Shown: in pieces, positions 11,023-23,508 of the stretch
How the letters are laid out: the number at the start of each line of letters is the position of its first letter
How positions within the stretch are numbered: the first letter of the stretch is position 1
Assembly (NCBI GenBank): GCA_039545355.1
Contig: BCJJ01000003.1
Span: forward strand, 434,001 to 498,000
DNA: 64,000 bases
From: Trichosporon coremiiforme
Taxonomy: Eukaryota; Basidiomycota; Tremellomycetes; Trichosporonales; Trichosporonaceae
Direction: 5' to 3'
Translations under genes and position numbers: made by a program
Notes under the pieces: generated by a model
Database searches by the model: none
What the model saw: the letters and a program-made list of their open reading frames with translations, nothing else
Told to the model about the DNA's origin: nothing

Positions 11023-12576
11023 GGGCGTCGCCGGGGTCATTCGGGCTTTGCGACAACTGCCGCCTACGCGCTTAAAAGTAATAAACGACATTCCACGACA
11101 TATTCTTCTTCCCATCCGTCCACAACTTCCACTTTCATTCATCGCACGCGCAATCTGGCAGCGGCGCCGTAGCTGGCCCTACAATGCATACCTACAACAT
11201 AGACGATCGCTGCGAGTCTGAGTGCGAGGCAGCGCTAGCTCACCGCCCCATGGGGCCGCGATACAGCGGTGGGAAGGCTGCACAGACCTGAGATGGCATC
11301 CCGTCGAATGACATGGGGACACCCCACTCGGAGCTTGGCTCGCATTTCCCGACGGCAGTGGCCGGCTGCTCGTTAATGCCTCAGCCCTCAGCGGCGGTGG
11401 AGGCGGGGGCGGTGAGTATCCTGAGTGCTATGGGCCTGCGGAGGCGGCACTGGGTAGTGGGCCCCTTGGCTCGAGAGTTGCTGCGGTGAGTATCCCCCAG
11501 TTGAGAACGAAAAGGGAGTGGAAAAAGGGTCAAGAAGACCAAGCATCGGATAGAGCGAGATACATAAAGAGGAGGGCTGCACAGTGAATATCTCCTTGGC
11601 TGATATGGGCTTGCCGGGCAGAAGTGGGGCAGGAGAGCAGGGAGCAGGGAGCAGTCTCGGTTGAGCCGCAGATTCGCCGACATCGGAGGGCGGGATGTGT
11701 CACCTTATCACCCACCTGCACCAGATTACACATGAGCCTCCTGTTTGGTGCCGGACCTAGGTAGTACCCTTACGCTGAGGTCTGCCCCAGTATCGCAGGC
11801 TCCCATTGCTCATGCCGTGGACGGCACGGAGCGTCGACATCTCTACCGTGTATGCCGTCGCCACGTGCCCTGCCATCTTCTGGAGCGCACGCGACGGCAG
11901 CAAAGACCCAGAGTTTATCACCGCGATCGACACGACCGCTCGGCACCTCGGCCCTGCCGGGGTCCAACGTCATGTGATAAACTATCTGTTGCCCACCTGA
12001 GAGTTGCTGGAGCAGTCGCCGCCTACGGCCCCTCACGGCCCCTCACGGCCCCTCACGGCCAACCGCGTTCCACAGATCTTAGGCTCACCCCAGGTCGGTT
12101 GCGCCTCAGGGTGCGCCGCAGAGTGGCTCAGAGACTACGCCTTGCGGGGTCGCATGGCCCACGTTCCTCGCTGGTAAACTCACCCCAGGACGGCAAGCGC
12201 GCAGGTGCATCACTCACTGAATCATTGAAACGCTCACGCCCCCTCATCCCGCTTTAGAACTGGCGATCTGGAGCGTGTGACATTTCTGCTGGAATCGGCC
12301 TCTAAACCTCGCCTGTGCCGAGCTATCTGTCGCTGACCGTGGGAGGGTTGCCCCTCCCTGCATCGCGAATGTCCTTTATAACGATCCACTCACGCGAGGC
12401 GATCGCCAGCCAGATCCCCCACCCAGATCCCACCTCCCAACCTTGGCCATCGACGGGCCGCCATACTCATCTAGCTACACCCTCACTCCACTGCAGCACT
12501 GCAGACGACCGACATTAGCCCCCACCTCGACGTCCAAGTCCGCCAAACGCATAGCGAAAAGACGACTACGGTCGCC
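11023..12576. other. 1.55-kb intergenic and upstream region of the permease gene
   Basis: Long non-coding stretch between ALG12 and the permease start. It holds three direct copies of a 10-bp unit GGCCCCTCAC at about 12028-12057. Pyrimidine-rich sequence with short CA runs lies just before 12577. Small ORFs on both strands lack splice or homology support. Confidence 0.5.
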
Positions 12577-14536
12577 ATGTCCACCGTCGTCCGAATGGAC
12601 AGCCCGCAGCGGCCCTCCTCGATCATCAGCAGCGAGAAGAAGATCGGCGATGTCGTCACCGTCGAGGCGATCACGACCGAGGTCCAGCTCGAGCGCAACT
12701 TCTCCTTCCTGTCTGCGCTTGGACTTGCGTTCTCTCTACTGAACTCGTGGACTGGTGAGTGATGCACGATCTACCTTATCTGAGTGGCAGGTTGCTGACG
12801 ACACAGCGATGTGAGTGATCGAACGCCGGCTCCACGCGGCGACGGCACATGTCTTCCCAATTCATCAACTAACAACAGGTCGGCGTCGCTGCAGATCATC
12901 CTTGGGTCTGGCGGCCCCGTCGCCATGGTGTGGGGACTTGTCGTCGCGTTCGTCGGCACGATCTCCATGGCCATCTCTCTCGCCGAGATCTGCCACGTGT
13001 ACCCCCTCTCCGGAGGACAATACGACTGGAGCTGTGAGTGTCCATGCATGCAAACTGCACAGCCTTCACCTACTCATGGTCCTTCAATGCGCTCGGCCCC
13101 ATCGCTAGCATCGCGGTGGGCACTGCGTATGGCGTACTCCAGCCATTTGGCGGCGTGCTGCCGTGGTGTCGTGGCGGTGGGCACTTTTTTTTCATCCGAA
13201 CCCAAATCCGGACCTGTGGAGCCAAAGCTGACGGCAGATACATGTGCGCCTGCGTCGATAAAGCGCGGCCTGTCATATTATACGGGCTGGATGACGGCTG
13301 CAGCCTGGACGTCGCTGTTCGCTGCGGCTGGCTCGCTCGGCGTCTCCTATGTGCAGGGGTGCATCTCGCTCTGGCACCCAGACTACGGAGCGCCGCGATG
13401 GCACACCTTCCTTCTCCTAACCGCCTTCGTTGTCGCGGTTGCGGCGCTCAACATATTCGCCGTGCGCCTGCTGCCCATCCTCGACCGCGCGGCGGGCATC
13501 ACGTCCATGATCGGCATTGTCGTCATCATCATCGTGCTGCTTTCATGCCGCGGCGCCAAGACGGGCGACTTCCAGAGCGCCGGCACGGTCTTCGGCCAAT
13601 TCACGAATACGACGGGCTGGCCCGGCGGCTTCGCCTTCATCCTCGGCCTGCTGCAGAGCACGCTCGGCCTGACTGCCTTCGACGCCGTGTCCCACCTTGT
13701 CGAGGAGATGCCTCGGCCGGCGATCAATGCCCCCAAGGTCATGGTCCTCGCCGTCGTCATGGGCGCCATCACGAGCTGGATCTTCATGGTCGTCCTCCTC
13801 TTCACGCTGACGGACTGGGACGAAGTCCTCAACACCGTCTCCGGCCCCCTGCTCACGATCTACAACCAGGCGACGCAGAGCCGGGTCGGATCCCAGATCA
13901 TCGTCATGTTCAACTTGTTCGCCATGTTCGTCTGCATTCAGTGCGTGTGCACTGTCAGCTCCCGCGTCATCCTCGCCTTCGCCCGTGATGGCGGTCTCGG
14001 CCACGCGTCCCGCTTCCTCTCCCCCGTGCATGAGAGGCTCAAGACGCCCGTCTGGTCTGTCGTCTTTGTGTCCGTGTGGGTAGTTATCTTCGGCCTGATC
14101 TGTGAGTTGCCTCATCCCCTCATCCTCAAACTATCCGCGATTCAGTTTCCGCTAACCTCCAGACCTCGGCTCCAGCGTCGCGCTGAACGCCATTCTCTCC
14201 GCGGCCATCCTGTTCATGCAGATCTCATATCTCATCCCGATCCTGCTCGTGTGCGTCCGCGGCGATGCCGCTTTCGCCGGCCACAGCCGCTCCTGGACGC
14301 TGGGCAAGTGGCGCCGGCCGATCAACATTGTCGCCCTCTGCTTCGCGACCGTCACCAACGTGTGCTTCATCTTCCCCCCCGCGCTCCCCGTCACGGGCGA
14401 GTCGATGAACTACGCCATCGTCGTCTTCTTCATCGTCATGGTCATGTGCACCGTCACGTGGTTCGTTCACGGCAAGAGGCATTATGAGGGTCCGAGCGAG
14501 CTCGAGGTGCGTCTTGCTATGGGCAAGAGCGCCTAA
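12577..14536 (+). CDS. APC-superfamily amino-acid/GABA/choline permease
   Basis: Exons 12577-12754, a 4-nt microexon 12807-12810, 12879-13033, 13238-14101 and 14163-14536 give 524 residues with about twelve hydrophobic segments. The microexon CGAT joins its neighbours as WTAMSASLQ, a typical first-helix segment of the fungal GABA/choline permease group (UGA4, HNM1); skipping it shifts the frame. Later motifs are LSGGQYDWS, YTGWMTAAAW, TAFDAVSHLVEEMPRP and SRVILAFARDGGLGHA, all expected. The membrane is probably plasma membrane. The substrate cannot be told. A purine run with GGAGCGCTCC follows the stop. Confidence 0.9.
12807..12810 (+). other. 4-nt microexon in the permease gene
   Basis: Bases CGAT lie between two complete introns, both with GTGAGTGAT donors and CTGAC or CTAAC branch sites. 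Joined, the exons read W-T-A-M-S-A-S-L-Q. Skipping it breaks the frame. Confidence 0.8.
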
Positions 14537-15427
14537 GGAGCGGAGCGGAGCGGAGCGCTCCGCGCGAAGGTTGAAGGTATTGGGAAGGCAGCGAGCGTGA
14601 CGAGCCGAGTACCGGAACGCAGAGAAAGTTGTGATCATTAGCAAGCAGGGAAGCACTGGAGCGAATCGAACGAGGATAGCTGGCGTTGATTTTGGGCACT
14701 ATTCTTATATTTAGCCGGTCAACATCCATCGTAGTAAGAAGTGTAAATGCAACGGTTGTCATTGTAAGCTGCCCCTCTTGCGCACGATGGGTCATCAGTG
14801 TACAGCTGGCGCAGCATGAGCCAGTGTAGCAGCGTAACGTGTCTCAACGTAGGCTCGGTGTGTTCGGAGTGACCATTGTAGGATCATTCCGGTGGACCCG
14901 ATTGCGAGAATGCGTTCAGAATTGCAGCGCAGCACTCATTCGCCCGTGTCCCTGCCCCCTCCTCGCGTCATCGATATAGAGTGCGAACTATACGGAGAAG
15001 GGCGGAGAGGAAGGAGAGGAAGGAGTCGGCGGGGTGGGGAAGGAGAGCAGGGCATCTCTGCTCACGTTCAGCCAGAGTGCGAGGGCGCTCGCGATCGTGA
15101 GGGATTCTAGCCCGCAGCCCGGGTTGATCGGGATCGAGGAGTGCGACGGTTACGACGGGTATGAGGTCAAAAGGGAGCTCAGGAAGAAGAGGTGCTGGGC
15201 TAAGAGTAAGCGTAGTCTTTGGAGTCTGAGGCTGTTCAGGCGCAAGGAAAAGGAGAAGGTCGAGTTTGGCCAGCATCTGGAGGTCGTCGTGTAGTATCAG
15301 CAAGTTCACTTGTAAGCTTAGAATTCATACCCGCCATGCACCGATACCAAAAATGATGCTGCATGCTGTAGTGTCAGAGTCTACTCTTCCCATGTCCAGA
15401 GCGCTGGCTGACGCTCCGGACCGCGCC
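14537..15427. other. Intergenic, converging 3' ends
   Basis: 890 bp between the permease and the reductase-like gene. It begins with four GGAGC-type units at 14540-14560 and includes a purine-rich block at about 14995-15050. The ORFs on both strands look like composition artefacts. Confidence 0.45.
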
Positions 15428-17162
15428 CTAGAACTGGATCTTGTTCAGGATGCCCTGCTGCATCCCCTTCATCAACGCATAGGCGAACCGCGTGTTCGGG
15501 ACGGCGAAGTTCTTCTCCTGCGCCAGCTTCACGACCGCACCAAGCACGACCTCGACCTCGAACGGGCGCCCCTGCTCGATGTCAACTAGCATGCTCCACT
15601 TGTGCGTCTTGGCCGGATTCGGCTTCGAGACAAACTTCTCCCACATGCCCTCCACGATTGACTCGGGTCCGCCCGCGGTCGTTCCCGCCGGCTGCACCGT
15701 CATGCCCTCCCACAGCAGGCCGGTGGAGTAGCCCAGCGCAACGACTTCGGTCATGAAGTCTTTAATCAGCTGTTGCGAGCTCTCATCGACGAGAGCGAAA
15801 CACGGCTGCGGGGTGCGCGTCAAGCCCTGCAGTGTCGCCTGTGTCGCTGTCCAGACATTCTTAGCGTAGCGCATCGATACCACGTCGTCGGTCGTGATCA
15901 CATTCGCGTCGGCCGACTTCATGAGCGATACCCACATGTCGAGAGCGGCTTCGGAACGCCCACATGCAGGGTGGGCTCTAGACGGAGGCGGATAGAGACC
16001 GACACCGAGCTTCTCGACTCCGCGCCAGGTCACGACGTCACCTGAGGGGTTGGTCACGCCCGAGATCCACGCGAGACAGGAGAGCAGGGGAGTAGAGCCG
16101 ATCGCGGCTTTCAGGTCTTCCTCGACGCCGAGACCGTTCTGTTGTCAGCTAAGAATCCAGGACCGACAGCTCAGTATGCGTCACTCGCGGCCCCACTCAC
16201 CTGGATCAGCAGGAACGTCGAGACCTGGCCCGACTTGATCGTCGGGGCGAGCACCTCCGCATTGCTCCGCACATCAGGGAGACACTTCGTGCACAGCACA
16301 CAGAATGTGTAGTGTGTCCCGTCAGCAAGCGCCTCTTCCTGGCTCTTGAACACTGCGATTTGTCAGTTCATTGCTTCAGCGGCGTCAGCCGACGAGCTCT
16401 CTGCGGGGAATAAATGATAGCCGGCGGCATGGATGGCCAGAACCCGCGGCTTTGTTGCGCGTATCTGCAGGCTGCTGCAAGCAAGACTGGCAAAACTTGG
16501 CCATGGGGTAGGAAGGCATGTTCCGCAATGAGCGCGCACGGAGGCTTGGCAAGGGCAAGACAGGCGCCCCGCACAGTTCATGCTGCCGCCCCAGACGCCA
16601 GCTGCGCCACGGTGGGCACCGCCGCCTGATCAAGAGAGCGGGCCGGTCGACCGGCACTTAGTTTACGATCAGTGCGAGAGTGCGATCCACTTTGGACGGT
16701 CAAGCGGCACGCGGGTGGTCTAGTCTCAGAGGGAAACAGAGGCGGCGCACTGGCGTCGAATTGCGGACGCCGAGAGCGCGATCGGCTACTAGTACGCACC
16801 TCGGCTAGGCCGCCAGGCGTCGACGACGCCGAAACGATCGCTGTCGATGCGCACACCGTCCTCCTTGTACAGGCTGTAATTGCTGCGGGCTACGGCGGTG
16901 ACGCGGGCACGGCCAGACTGCGTGTCAGCGTGTGTGTTATGCTCGGCGTGTCGGCGTTCGATCGTGTGAGCCGTCGGGATTGGCTCCGCGATCGGTGCAC
17001 GAGAGAGAGGGGAGGGGGAAGGCAGCGGAAGAGCCGAGTGGGGGGGGCAGAACATACCTTTTCGAGGAGGTAGCCATAGATGGTGCCGATGCTGCCTAGT
17101 CCGATGAGGAGGATGTTGATCTTTGTCGAGTCGGTGCGTGCTGCGGGGTGGGAGATGTCCAT
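15428..17162 (-). CDS. Ketopantoate reductase family protein (PanE/ApbA-like)
   Basis: Multi-exon minus-strand gene. It begins MDISHPAARTDSTKINILLI followed by GLGSIG, the Rossmann NAD(P)H-binding glycine motif. Then come RVTAVARSNYSLYKEDG, a segment with FCVLCTKCLPDV, and LIQNGLGVEEDL, where the Asn-Gly pair is typical. The C-terminal all-helical domain contains KNVWTATQATLQGLTR and LWEGM. The family reduces 2-dehydropantoate to pantoate, but fungi hold many paralogues with unknown substrates. A long intron (about 16.35-16.8 kb) separates the second and third coding parts. The exact exon edges in that area are less certain than the ends. Confidence 0.82.
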
Positions 17163-17444
17163 GGTGTCCGGGCGGTGGTGGATGGATGGTCTGGGTAGGG
17201 TGATGGGTGAGTGGATGCAAGGCTAGGGCCCGGCTAAGAAGCCGATGCTCACATCCGAACGACCTGGTCCCCGCGGCCGCGAATTAGCCCACCCCACTAA
17301 CCCGCACCGCACCCAGTACCCCGGCCGGTAGATGCGTCTCATCCAAGGCAAGGAAGGCCACATTGCGTCGTCTCTCATTTGTGAGCTGCACGCGCGCGAC
17401 TCACTTGCTTCACTCTTCCTTCCACTCCATCCCGCCCATCCGCA

Positions 17445-20260
17445 ATGGTCGACTACCGCCTCCCGCCTCTACGGCCGGGCCTCTCCACCTCCCCCTCGAC
17501 CTACTCCCACTCCCGGCCCTACTCGCACGAGCGAGACCGGGGGTCCACCGCCAGCGGCGACCTCGAGTCCAACCCCGCCGTCAGTCCGACGGCCTCCGTG
17601 TCCACATCGAAGAGCGAGTCCCGTCCCATGTCCGCCGTGCTCGCCGCGCTCGCGAACGAGGACGTAGAGTATACCGGCATCGTCCGTCCCCTCCGCGACG
17701 GCACCTACGACCGGAACGATCGGTACCTTCCCCCGTTTGAGCGGCTGGCGTCTGGCTCGGCAAGACCGTCACGGGACTACGGGCCGTTGACGACGCACGG
17801 ATGGGAGGAGAACTACCGCAGTGTGCAGCCTGAGGTGCGGCGGGGTTCGGGCGAGAGCGAAACCAAGCCGCGACACTTTGAGAGCAGCAATGGCGGATCC
17901 GCAACGGACGCAGGTCCGAGCCGAGATAACGGGAGGAAGAATGGGCACGAGACCAAAGACGCAGCACGGCCCGCCCCCGCATCCCCCGAGGCGACCCAGA
18001 AGAAGAAGAAGCGCAAGGTCAACCCCGCCAAGCCCATGGAGCACATCCCTGAGGGCGCCGAGGTCGAGTACGAGCAGGACGGGGACCCAACGCGCGGCCC
18101 CGTCTTCGTGCATCCGCCCAAGGACGCAGTGCAGGCGTGCGTCCGTTGCCACCGCATCAAGCGCAAGTGCGACGGCGCGCGGCCTCGATGCAGCGCATGC
18201 ACGAAAGCGGATGTGCCGTGTGTGTTCGAGCTGAGTCCAGCGACGTCTACGTGAGTGATGCGGCATAGTAGCTTGCCGATCCCTCTTACGAGCTTCTAGC
18301 TGACCCCAGTTACGTGCACAAGCTAAAGAAGGAGCAAGCGGACCTGCTCTCTGACCTCGAGCTAGCTCAAGCGCGCATAGCACAGCTCGAGAAGGAGCTC
18401 CACGACGGACCAGTGTTCACGACGGCGCCGCCGTCCGCCGATTTCCCGCGCCTGGCACGCGACGCCTTGTCTCTCCGGGAACATGCGCCCGCGGCAAACA
18501 AGACAGTGAACCACATCTCGGATCTGCTCACGCACGAGGCCGCGCTGAAGGCGACGCACGACTATGTCGAGTTCTTCCAGCTCGCTTATCCCATGTTCAG
18601 CAAGGAAGACATTGTGCCGCGCGTGCATGCGCTTTATGGCGAGCACGACAAGCGGGACACGGATCCGGACAAGGACAGGTGGAAGTTCATCGTACTCATG
18701 ATTCTCGCGCTTGGGACGGCGTGCGCGGAGCGTCTCGGCGACGTTGCTCATGCTGCCGGGCGGGGCGTGTTCGAATTCGCGTGCAGGTACAGGTCGAAGG
18801 CGCTGGACAGGGAAGACTTGGTAAGTTTCGAGGATAACGTGGTAAACTGACGGCAGCTCTGCGTACAGGCACTGTTGCTCCTGGAGATGTACGCGATGGT
18901 GGATCCGTCAGCCGTGTCGCTGTGGCAGACGCTCGGCCTGGCCGGTCGGGTCATCGTCGCGATCGGCCTGAACCGGCGCGCGGAAGCCACGACCCCCATC
19001 GAAGTGGCCGAGAAGCGGAGGCGCGTGTTCTATTCTTTCTTCAACCTCGACCGTGTCGTTGCACCCGCGCTCGGCCGCCCCGTCACAATCGAGGACCAGG
19101 ACATCGACATCGACGAGCCGACCGAGCAGCCCGGCGACGTGACGTACCGCCAGCTGCCTCACGTTGTGATCACGAAGCATTTGATCTGCTATCGGCGCCT
19201 GTTGGGCGAGGCTCTCCGAATCGCCTACAGCATAAATGGGGAGCAGAACAAGCTTCCCGAGCCAGAACGCAAACAGCTTATTCTGGACCTGCACGAGAAG
19301 TTCCAGCAGTGGTACGACGCAACGCCGAGCTCGAAGGGCACTATCCCGCGCACGATCAACCACGCGCGCTGGTGGGAGGTTAACCTGAACCAGGCCCTGT
19401 GCATGATCTACCGTCCGTCTCCGCTCTACCCGCAACCGAACAGTTGGACACTGCGCAACCTCTTCGTGGCCAGTTCCTCCTGCGTCGACTTGTACATCGA
19501 GCTCTGGAAACTGAACAAGGTCGCATTCAACCTGGTGCAGATCATTGCGCTCTTTGTCGCGTGCATCTCCCTCCTGTGTTGTCTCTGCGAGTGCGACAGT
19601 CGCATGAGGGCGGCGGCCAATCCAGCAGAGCTCGAGACGATCCTGAACGAGCTTGGGCTCAGCCGCTTCAGGAACGGAGCGCAGGACGTCAAGTGGTTCG
19701 AGGAGATTCGCATCCGCGTCAAACAGTGCCAGGACCTGTTTGATGTGTTTGGGAGGGCTATCCCACTGTCCTCGAAGTATCGGGACATCTTCTCGAGACT
19801 GTCAGAGGGTCTTCTGATGCGCGAGCGGGGCAACTCTCGCGAACTCCAACAGCAACAGGAGCGCGAGCGCGAGCAACGCAAGTCCAACGAAACCCGTGAA
19901 GCTGGACAGCACGAGCGCGAGTCGAACGAGCGTGGTGCCGCCTCTTCCGCCACTGTCTCCACCACCACCACCGACGCCCAACCTAGGACTGAGCCGACCT
20001 CCGTCCTAACAAGCCTCCCGACACCAACAGCAACCCTGGACTCAATGGAAGGCAGCGAGCTGTTCCCCGCGCCCGTCGTACCGGGCGTTGTTTCCGACTT
20101 GCCCCTCCCAGTCCTGCCAGACGAGGAGATGGATCTCGCGGGCGCATGGGACGCGATGGCCGCGTTGTGGGATCCGGCCGAGATGTTTGGGGACCGCATC
20201 GGGGACTGGTTGCCGACAGCTGAGACGGGGCAGGAGTGGTGGACCAACATTGGCCGATGA
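17445..20260 (+). CDS. Zn2Cys6 transcription factor with fungal-specific regulatory domain
   Basis: Exons 17445-18250, 18310-18820 and 18857-20260 encode 906 residues. After about 230 disordered residues and a basic KKKKRK stretch comes the zinc cluster CVRCHRIKRKCDGARPRC plus SACTKADVPC (C-x2-C-x6-C-x6-C-x2-C-x6-C). A coiled coil (YVHKLKKEQADLLSDLELAQ) follows at once and should mediate dimerisation. The middle homology region includes SLWQTLGLAGRVIVAIGLNR and RRRVFYSFFNLDR. The tail is Gln/Glu/Arg-rich and then acidic, a plausible activation region. The target pathway is unknown. It diverges from the reductase-like gene across a 282-bp promoter. Confidence 0.93.
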
Positions 20261-20490
20261 GCCCAAGGCGCAGCCGAGGGCTGGCGGCGCGGACTGGCCG
20301 GCAGTCTGACGCAGGCTACCTGGTTCGCCCCTTCCGGGCAGGCGAGCTAGACCGATGAGCGGCCCCGACGACCAGTAGAGACAGAAGTCGGAGTAGTGCA
20401 GCAGTGTATCTCGTATATGTACATGAATGTATGAGTTCTATGACAGGCACTGGACTCAACTCTCCTCCAAACCTGCGACAATGCTTTGGC

Positions 20491-23400
20491 TTACTCTTGC
20501 GGCGACTGGGACTTGGACTTGCTCTTCTTCCGTCTCTTCGCGGGAGCTTCAGCAGCATCTTCAACAGCTGGACCAGTTGGAGCAGGATCAAGCCCAGCAT
20601 CACGGCCACGCTTTGCAGGGCCAGAGGATACTCGACTGGGGTCAACAACGTGAACTTTGGGCTCAACTTTGGGCTCGAGTCGCGCCTCGCGCTTAGCTTT
20701 GCAGGTGCAAACGCTCCAGTCAAAGGTCACTAATTTCTCGAGGCCGAGCTCGCACGCGATGCGCTGGGCCAGTTGGGGGCTGCGTCCTACCGCGCCGACC
20801 AGAGGGACGCCGTGGATGGTGACTAGCGCGCCATACGTATTCTTCGCGCTCCTTCCTGCCTCCTTACCTCCCTCGGCCCAGGCCGCGCCGCCAGCCCGGC
20901 TCGCCGCGCTCGCGACACTGGGGTCGACCTTTTCCATTCTGACATCGTGACATCCCGCCTTAGCTAGCCGCTCCAGCAACGCACTCTTCGGGTGTGGCTT
21001 CGCGTTCTTGCCCTTCGGGTTCAGGGCGTAGGTGTCGATCCAGGCTCGGGCTGGCTCGAAGAGCGCCTTGCACAGCGCCAGAGACCCGGAATCGTGGTAG
21101 ATCGCGCCGAGACGGGCTTCGAGAATATCGCCCATGAACTGGTATTAGCTACATCATTTAGTTCTAGGAAGCTCATCCTGGGACTCCCTTTCTGGCGTTC
21201 ACAGGCGGGGATGGGTGTAAGAGGGGGTGAGGTCCCACAAGCCCCGCTCTGGGACCTGCAGCCCTCCACTAATACTCACCTTGTACTCCGGCACTTGGAA
21301 CCAGAACTCGTCGACGACACCACCGGCCTCGCGTCTCTTCTTAGCCTTTCCCAATGCCAAACTGACCTGCGCCGTGAACTGGGCCACGCGCTCTTCCTGG
21401 CTCGGGTCGCCGACTGCTACATCGCGGTGCAGTCCAAACGTGGCCGTGTACGCGCCGAGCGCTGCGTTGCTGACGCGGGAATGCTTCATGATCGTTAGCT
21501 GCGCTGGCGTTGCGTCGGGATACGCCGTCCAAAGATGCGTCATTGTGACTGAGGTCAGCTCTACGAGCAGCTTGAAAGCTTACTGTAGTCGATCACCGCG
21601 TCGCCGAGGAACTCGAGCATTTCGAAGTGGCCGCAGGAGCCTGAGCCATTGCGGAGAGACTGGGGTCAGCTTGTGCTGATGGATTGTTGAAGCTGGTGAG
21701 ATGATGCTTACCACAATAACGTCCGCGGTCTTCGGGTCGCGGAAGACGTAGCCCTGTAGCGTCGTGTCCACCGCCGCCGAGCGGCTCACAGGGAAGCGCT
21801 TCATCTTGAGCGGGATGTTTAGCCTGTGCGCAATGTCAAGTGCCGCCTGGAGCTTCGCGTCGTCATCGTCCTCGGTACAGAGGTACGCCGCGCCGAGCAG
21901 CGCCTCGGCGACGTCCGCTATCGTCTTGTCTCCGATCGGGAGCTGGGTGAAGTTACCATTGGCTGTTGGCAGCCTCTCCTCAGTGTTATTGTTATTTCCG
22001 ATGATCGTGGCCCAGCCAGGTGGCACGACGTCGCGGTGCTTCCGCTTCCCGCTCCGGATGAAGGGGACGATACCGCTCTTCAGCGCCGCGAGCTTGAGCG
22101 CTTTGTTCGACACCGAACCGTGTCGTGCCCGCGTCATCGCGCCCTCGCTCTTAGCAAGGTCAAACACGTCGAGCGTCGCAAACAGCTTCAGTAGCGTGTC
22201 ACCCAGAATCTCGAGACGCTCGTAGCTCTCATGTCCCCGCGAGACTGTATCCTGCGCTGTTCGCGCGCCCGGCGGACAGAGAGCTTCCAGCACGAGCTCC
22301 GGCGTCAGCGCGCCGCCCAGCAGCTTCGTCGCCTCGGCCGCGACGAACCGGTCGTTCAGCTGCGCTACCAGATTTGGAAGCAGCGTTGCTGTCCGTAGTA
22401 CACTCGCGGATACACCCGTCTTGTGCAGGTCCTCGGCTGGACGCACGTCCGTCTCCGCCTTCTTCGTGAGCGAGCCCACGACACCGCCCCGCTTCGCACT
22501 GAAGAATTGCGATATCCGGATTTGCGCCTTGCCATCCTCAACTCCTCCGTCTGGCGTCGCCGTGAACTTGCGGTTGAAGTCGCCGAACGCCACGATCGCG
22601 TCTTCGAGTTGCGCCTCGAGCTCAGCGGGGTCGCCCGAGAGCTTCTCATGTTCCTCGGTGCGTTGAACCTCGGCCCAGTCGACATCACTGTCCTTAGCGC
22701 GATGTTTCGGCGTGTAGTCCCTTCGCAGCGGGAGAAGTAGGATTGGCGTGTCCTCGAGCGTGCTCTCGACGCGTTGGTTCGTCATTGCCTGCAGCAGCCT
22801 GCGGGTGTACGCGAATGCCTCGACGCGCCGCTCCGGAAAGAGCTTGAAGGAGCGCGTGTGCTTCAGGTCTAGCCGCGCCGAGATGTCGTACGCGCTGACG
22901 TCGACGGGGACGATCGGCGCCTCGTCCACTGTAAGGAAAACTAACGTGCGGCATTCGGGCACAGAGTCCACACCATCAACCACAAGCTTCACGGCCAAGC
23001 CGTGCAGCTTGCTCTTGTCCCCGGTTGGCTTCCAGTTGTTCGACCACAGCAGGCTCTTGTATCCCTCAGTGCCGACAACGCCGACCTCCTTATGGCCGTC
23101 GAGTTCGGCACGCGCCGCATTGCGCTGGCTCTCGATTGTCTTCTTCATGCTGTTGCTGTCGAGTTGCGCCTGGTGTTGTCAGCTTTCCGAAGGGTAATGG
23201 TAGCTCACCTCCCCCTTCTGCTTGGCGGGGTTCGCAGGTGTCGGGTTCAGTTGGGCATCAAACTCGCCCGCCAAAAGTAGCTGCTCTACGACCGCTAAAG
23301 CGGCGCTCTGTTTTGCCAGCTTCTTCGAGCGAAACGAGCCGTTGCTGCTGCCGCCCTTTACCGGGGAGTTGAACGGCATCGACAGCTCGCACGAGTAGCC

Positions 23401-23508
23401 GTCCGGGGTCTCGGCGAAGTCATAGTGCGCATTGTGTTGGGCAATCACGTTGCGCAGACTGCCGCAGTAGAGGTTGATGAGACCCGTCGCGTTTGAGAGG
23501 CTCGCCAT
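20491..23508 (-). CDS. Dicer-like ribonuclease III without helicase domain
   Basis: Exons 23508-23209, 23169-21712, 21659-21584, 21548-21280 and 21138-20491 encode 916 residues. The N-terminus is a Dicer dimerisation (DUF283) domain, from TGLINLYCGSLRN to SKKLAKQSAALAVVEQLL. RNase IIIa has YERLEILGDTLLKL and KTIADVAEALLGA. RNase IIIb has HFEMLEFLGDAVIDY and GDILEARLGAIYHDSG. The acidic catalytic residues are present in both, so dsRNA cleavage is expected. A C-terminal dsRNA-binding-like segment (GALVTIHGVPLVG) and a basic tail (KRRKKSKSK) follow. No helicase ORF lies upstream and I see no clear PAZ. Compact Dicers are, as I recall, known from Cryptococcus. It diverges from the ALG6-like gene. 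Confidence 0.93.

Noticed and set aside
11381..11683. 100-residue minus-strand ORF in the ALG12-permease spacer
   Set aside because: No splice signals, no recognisable motif, composition-driven.
13034..13237. Extra permease exon reading through FTYSWSFNALG
   Set aside because: Joining 13033 directly to 13238 gives WSYTCAPASIKRGLSYYTGW, matching the family; the inner frame adds residues with no counterpart.
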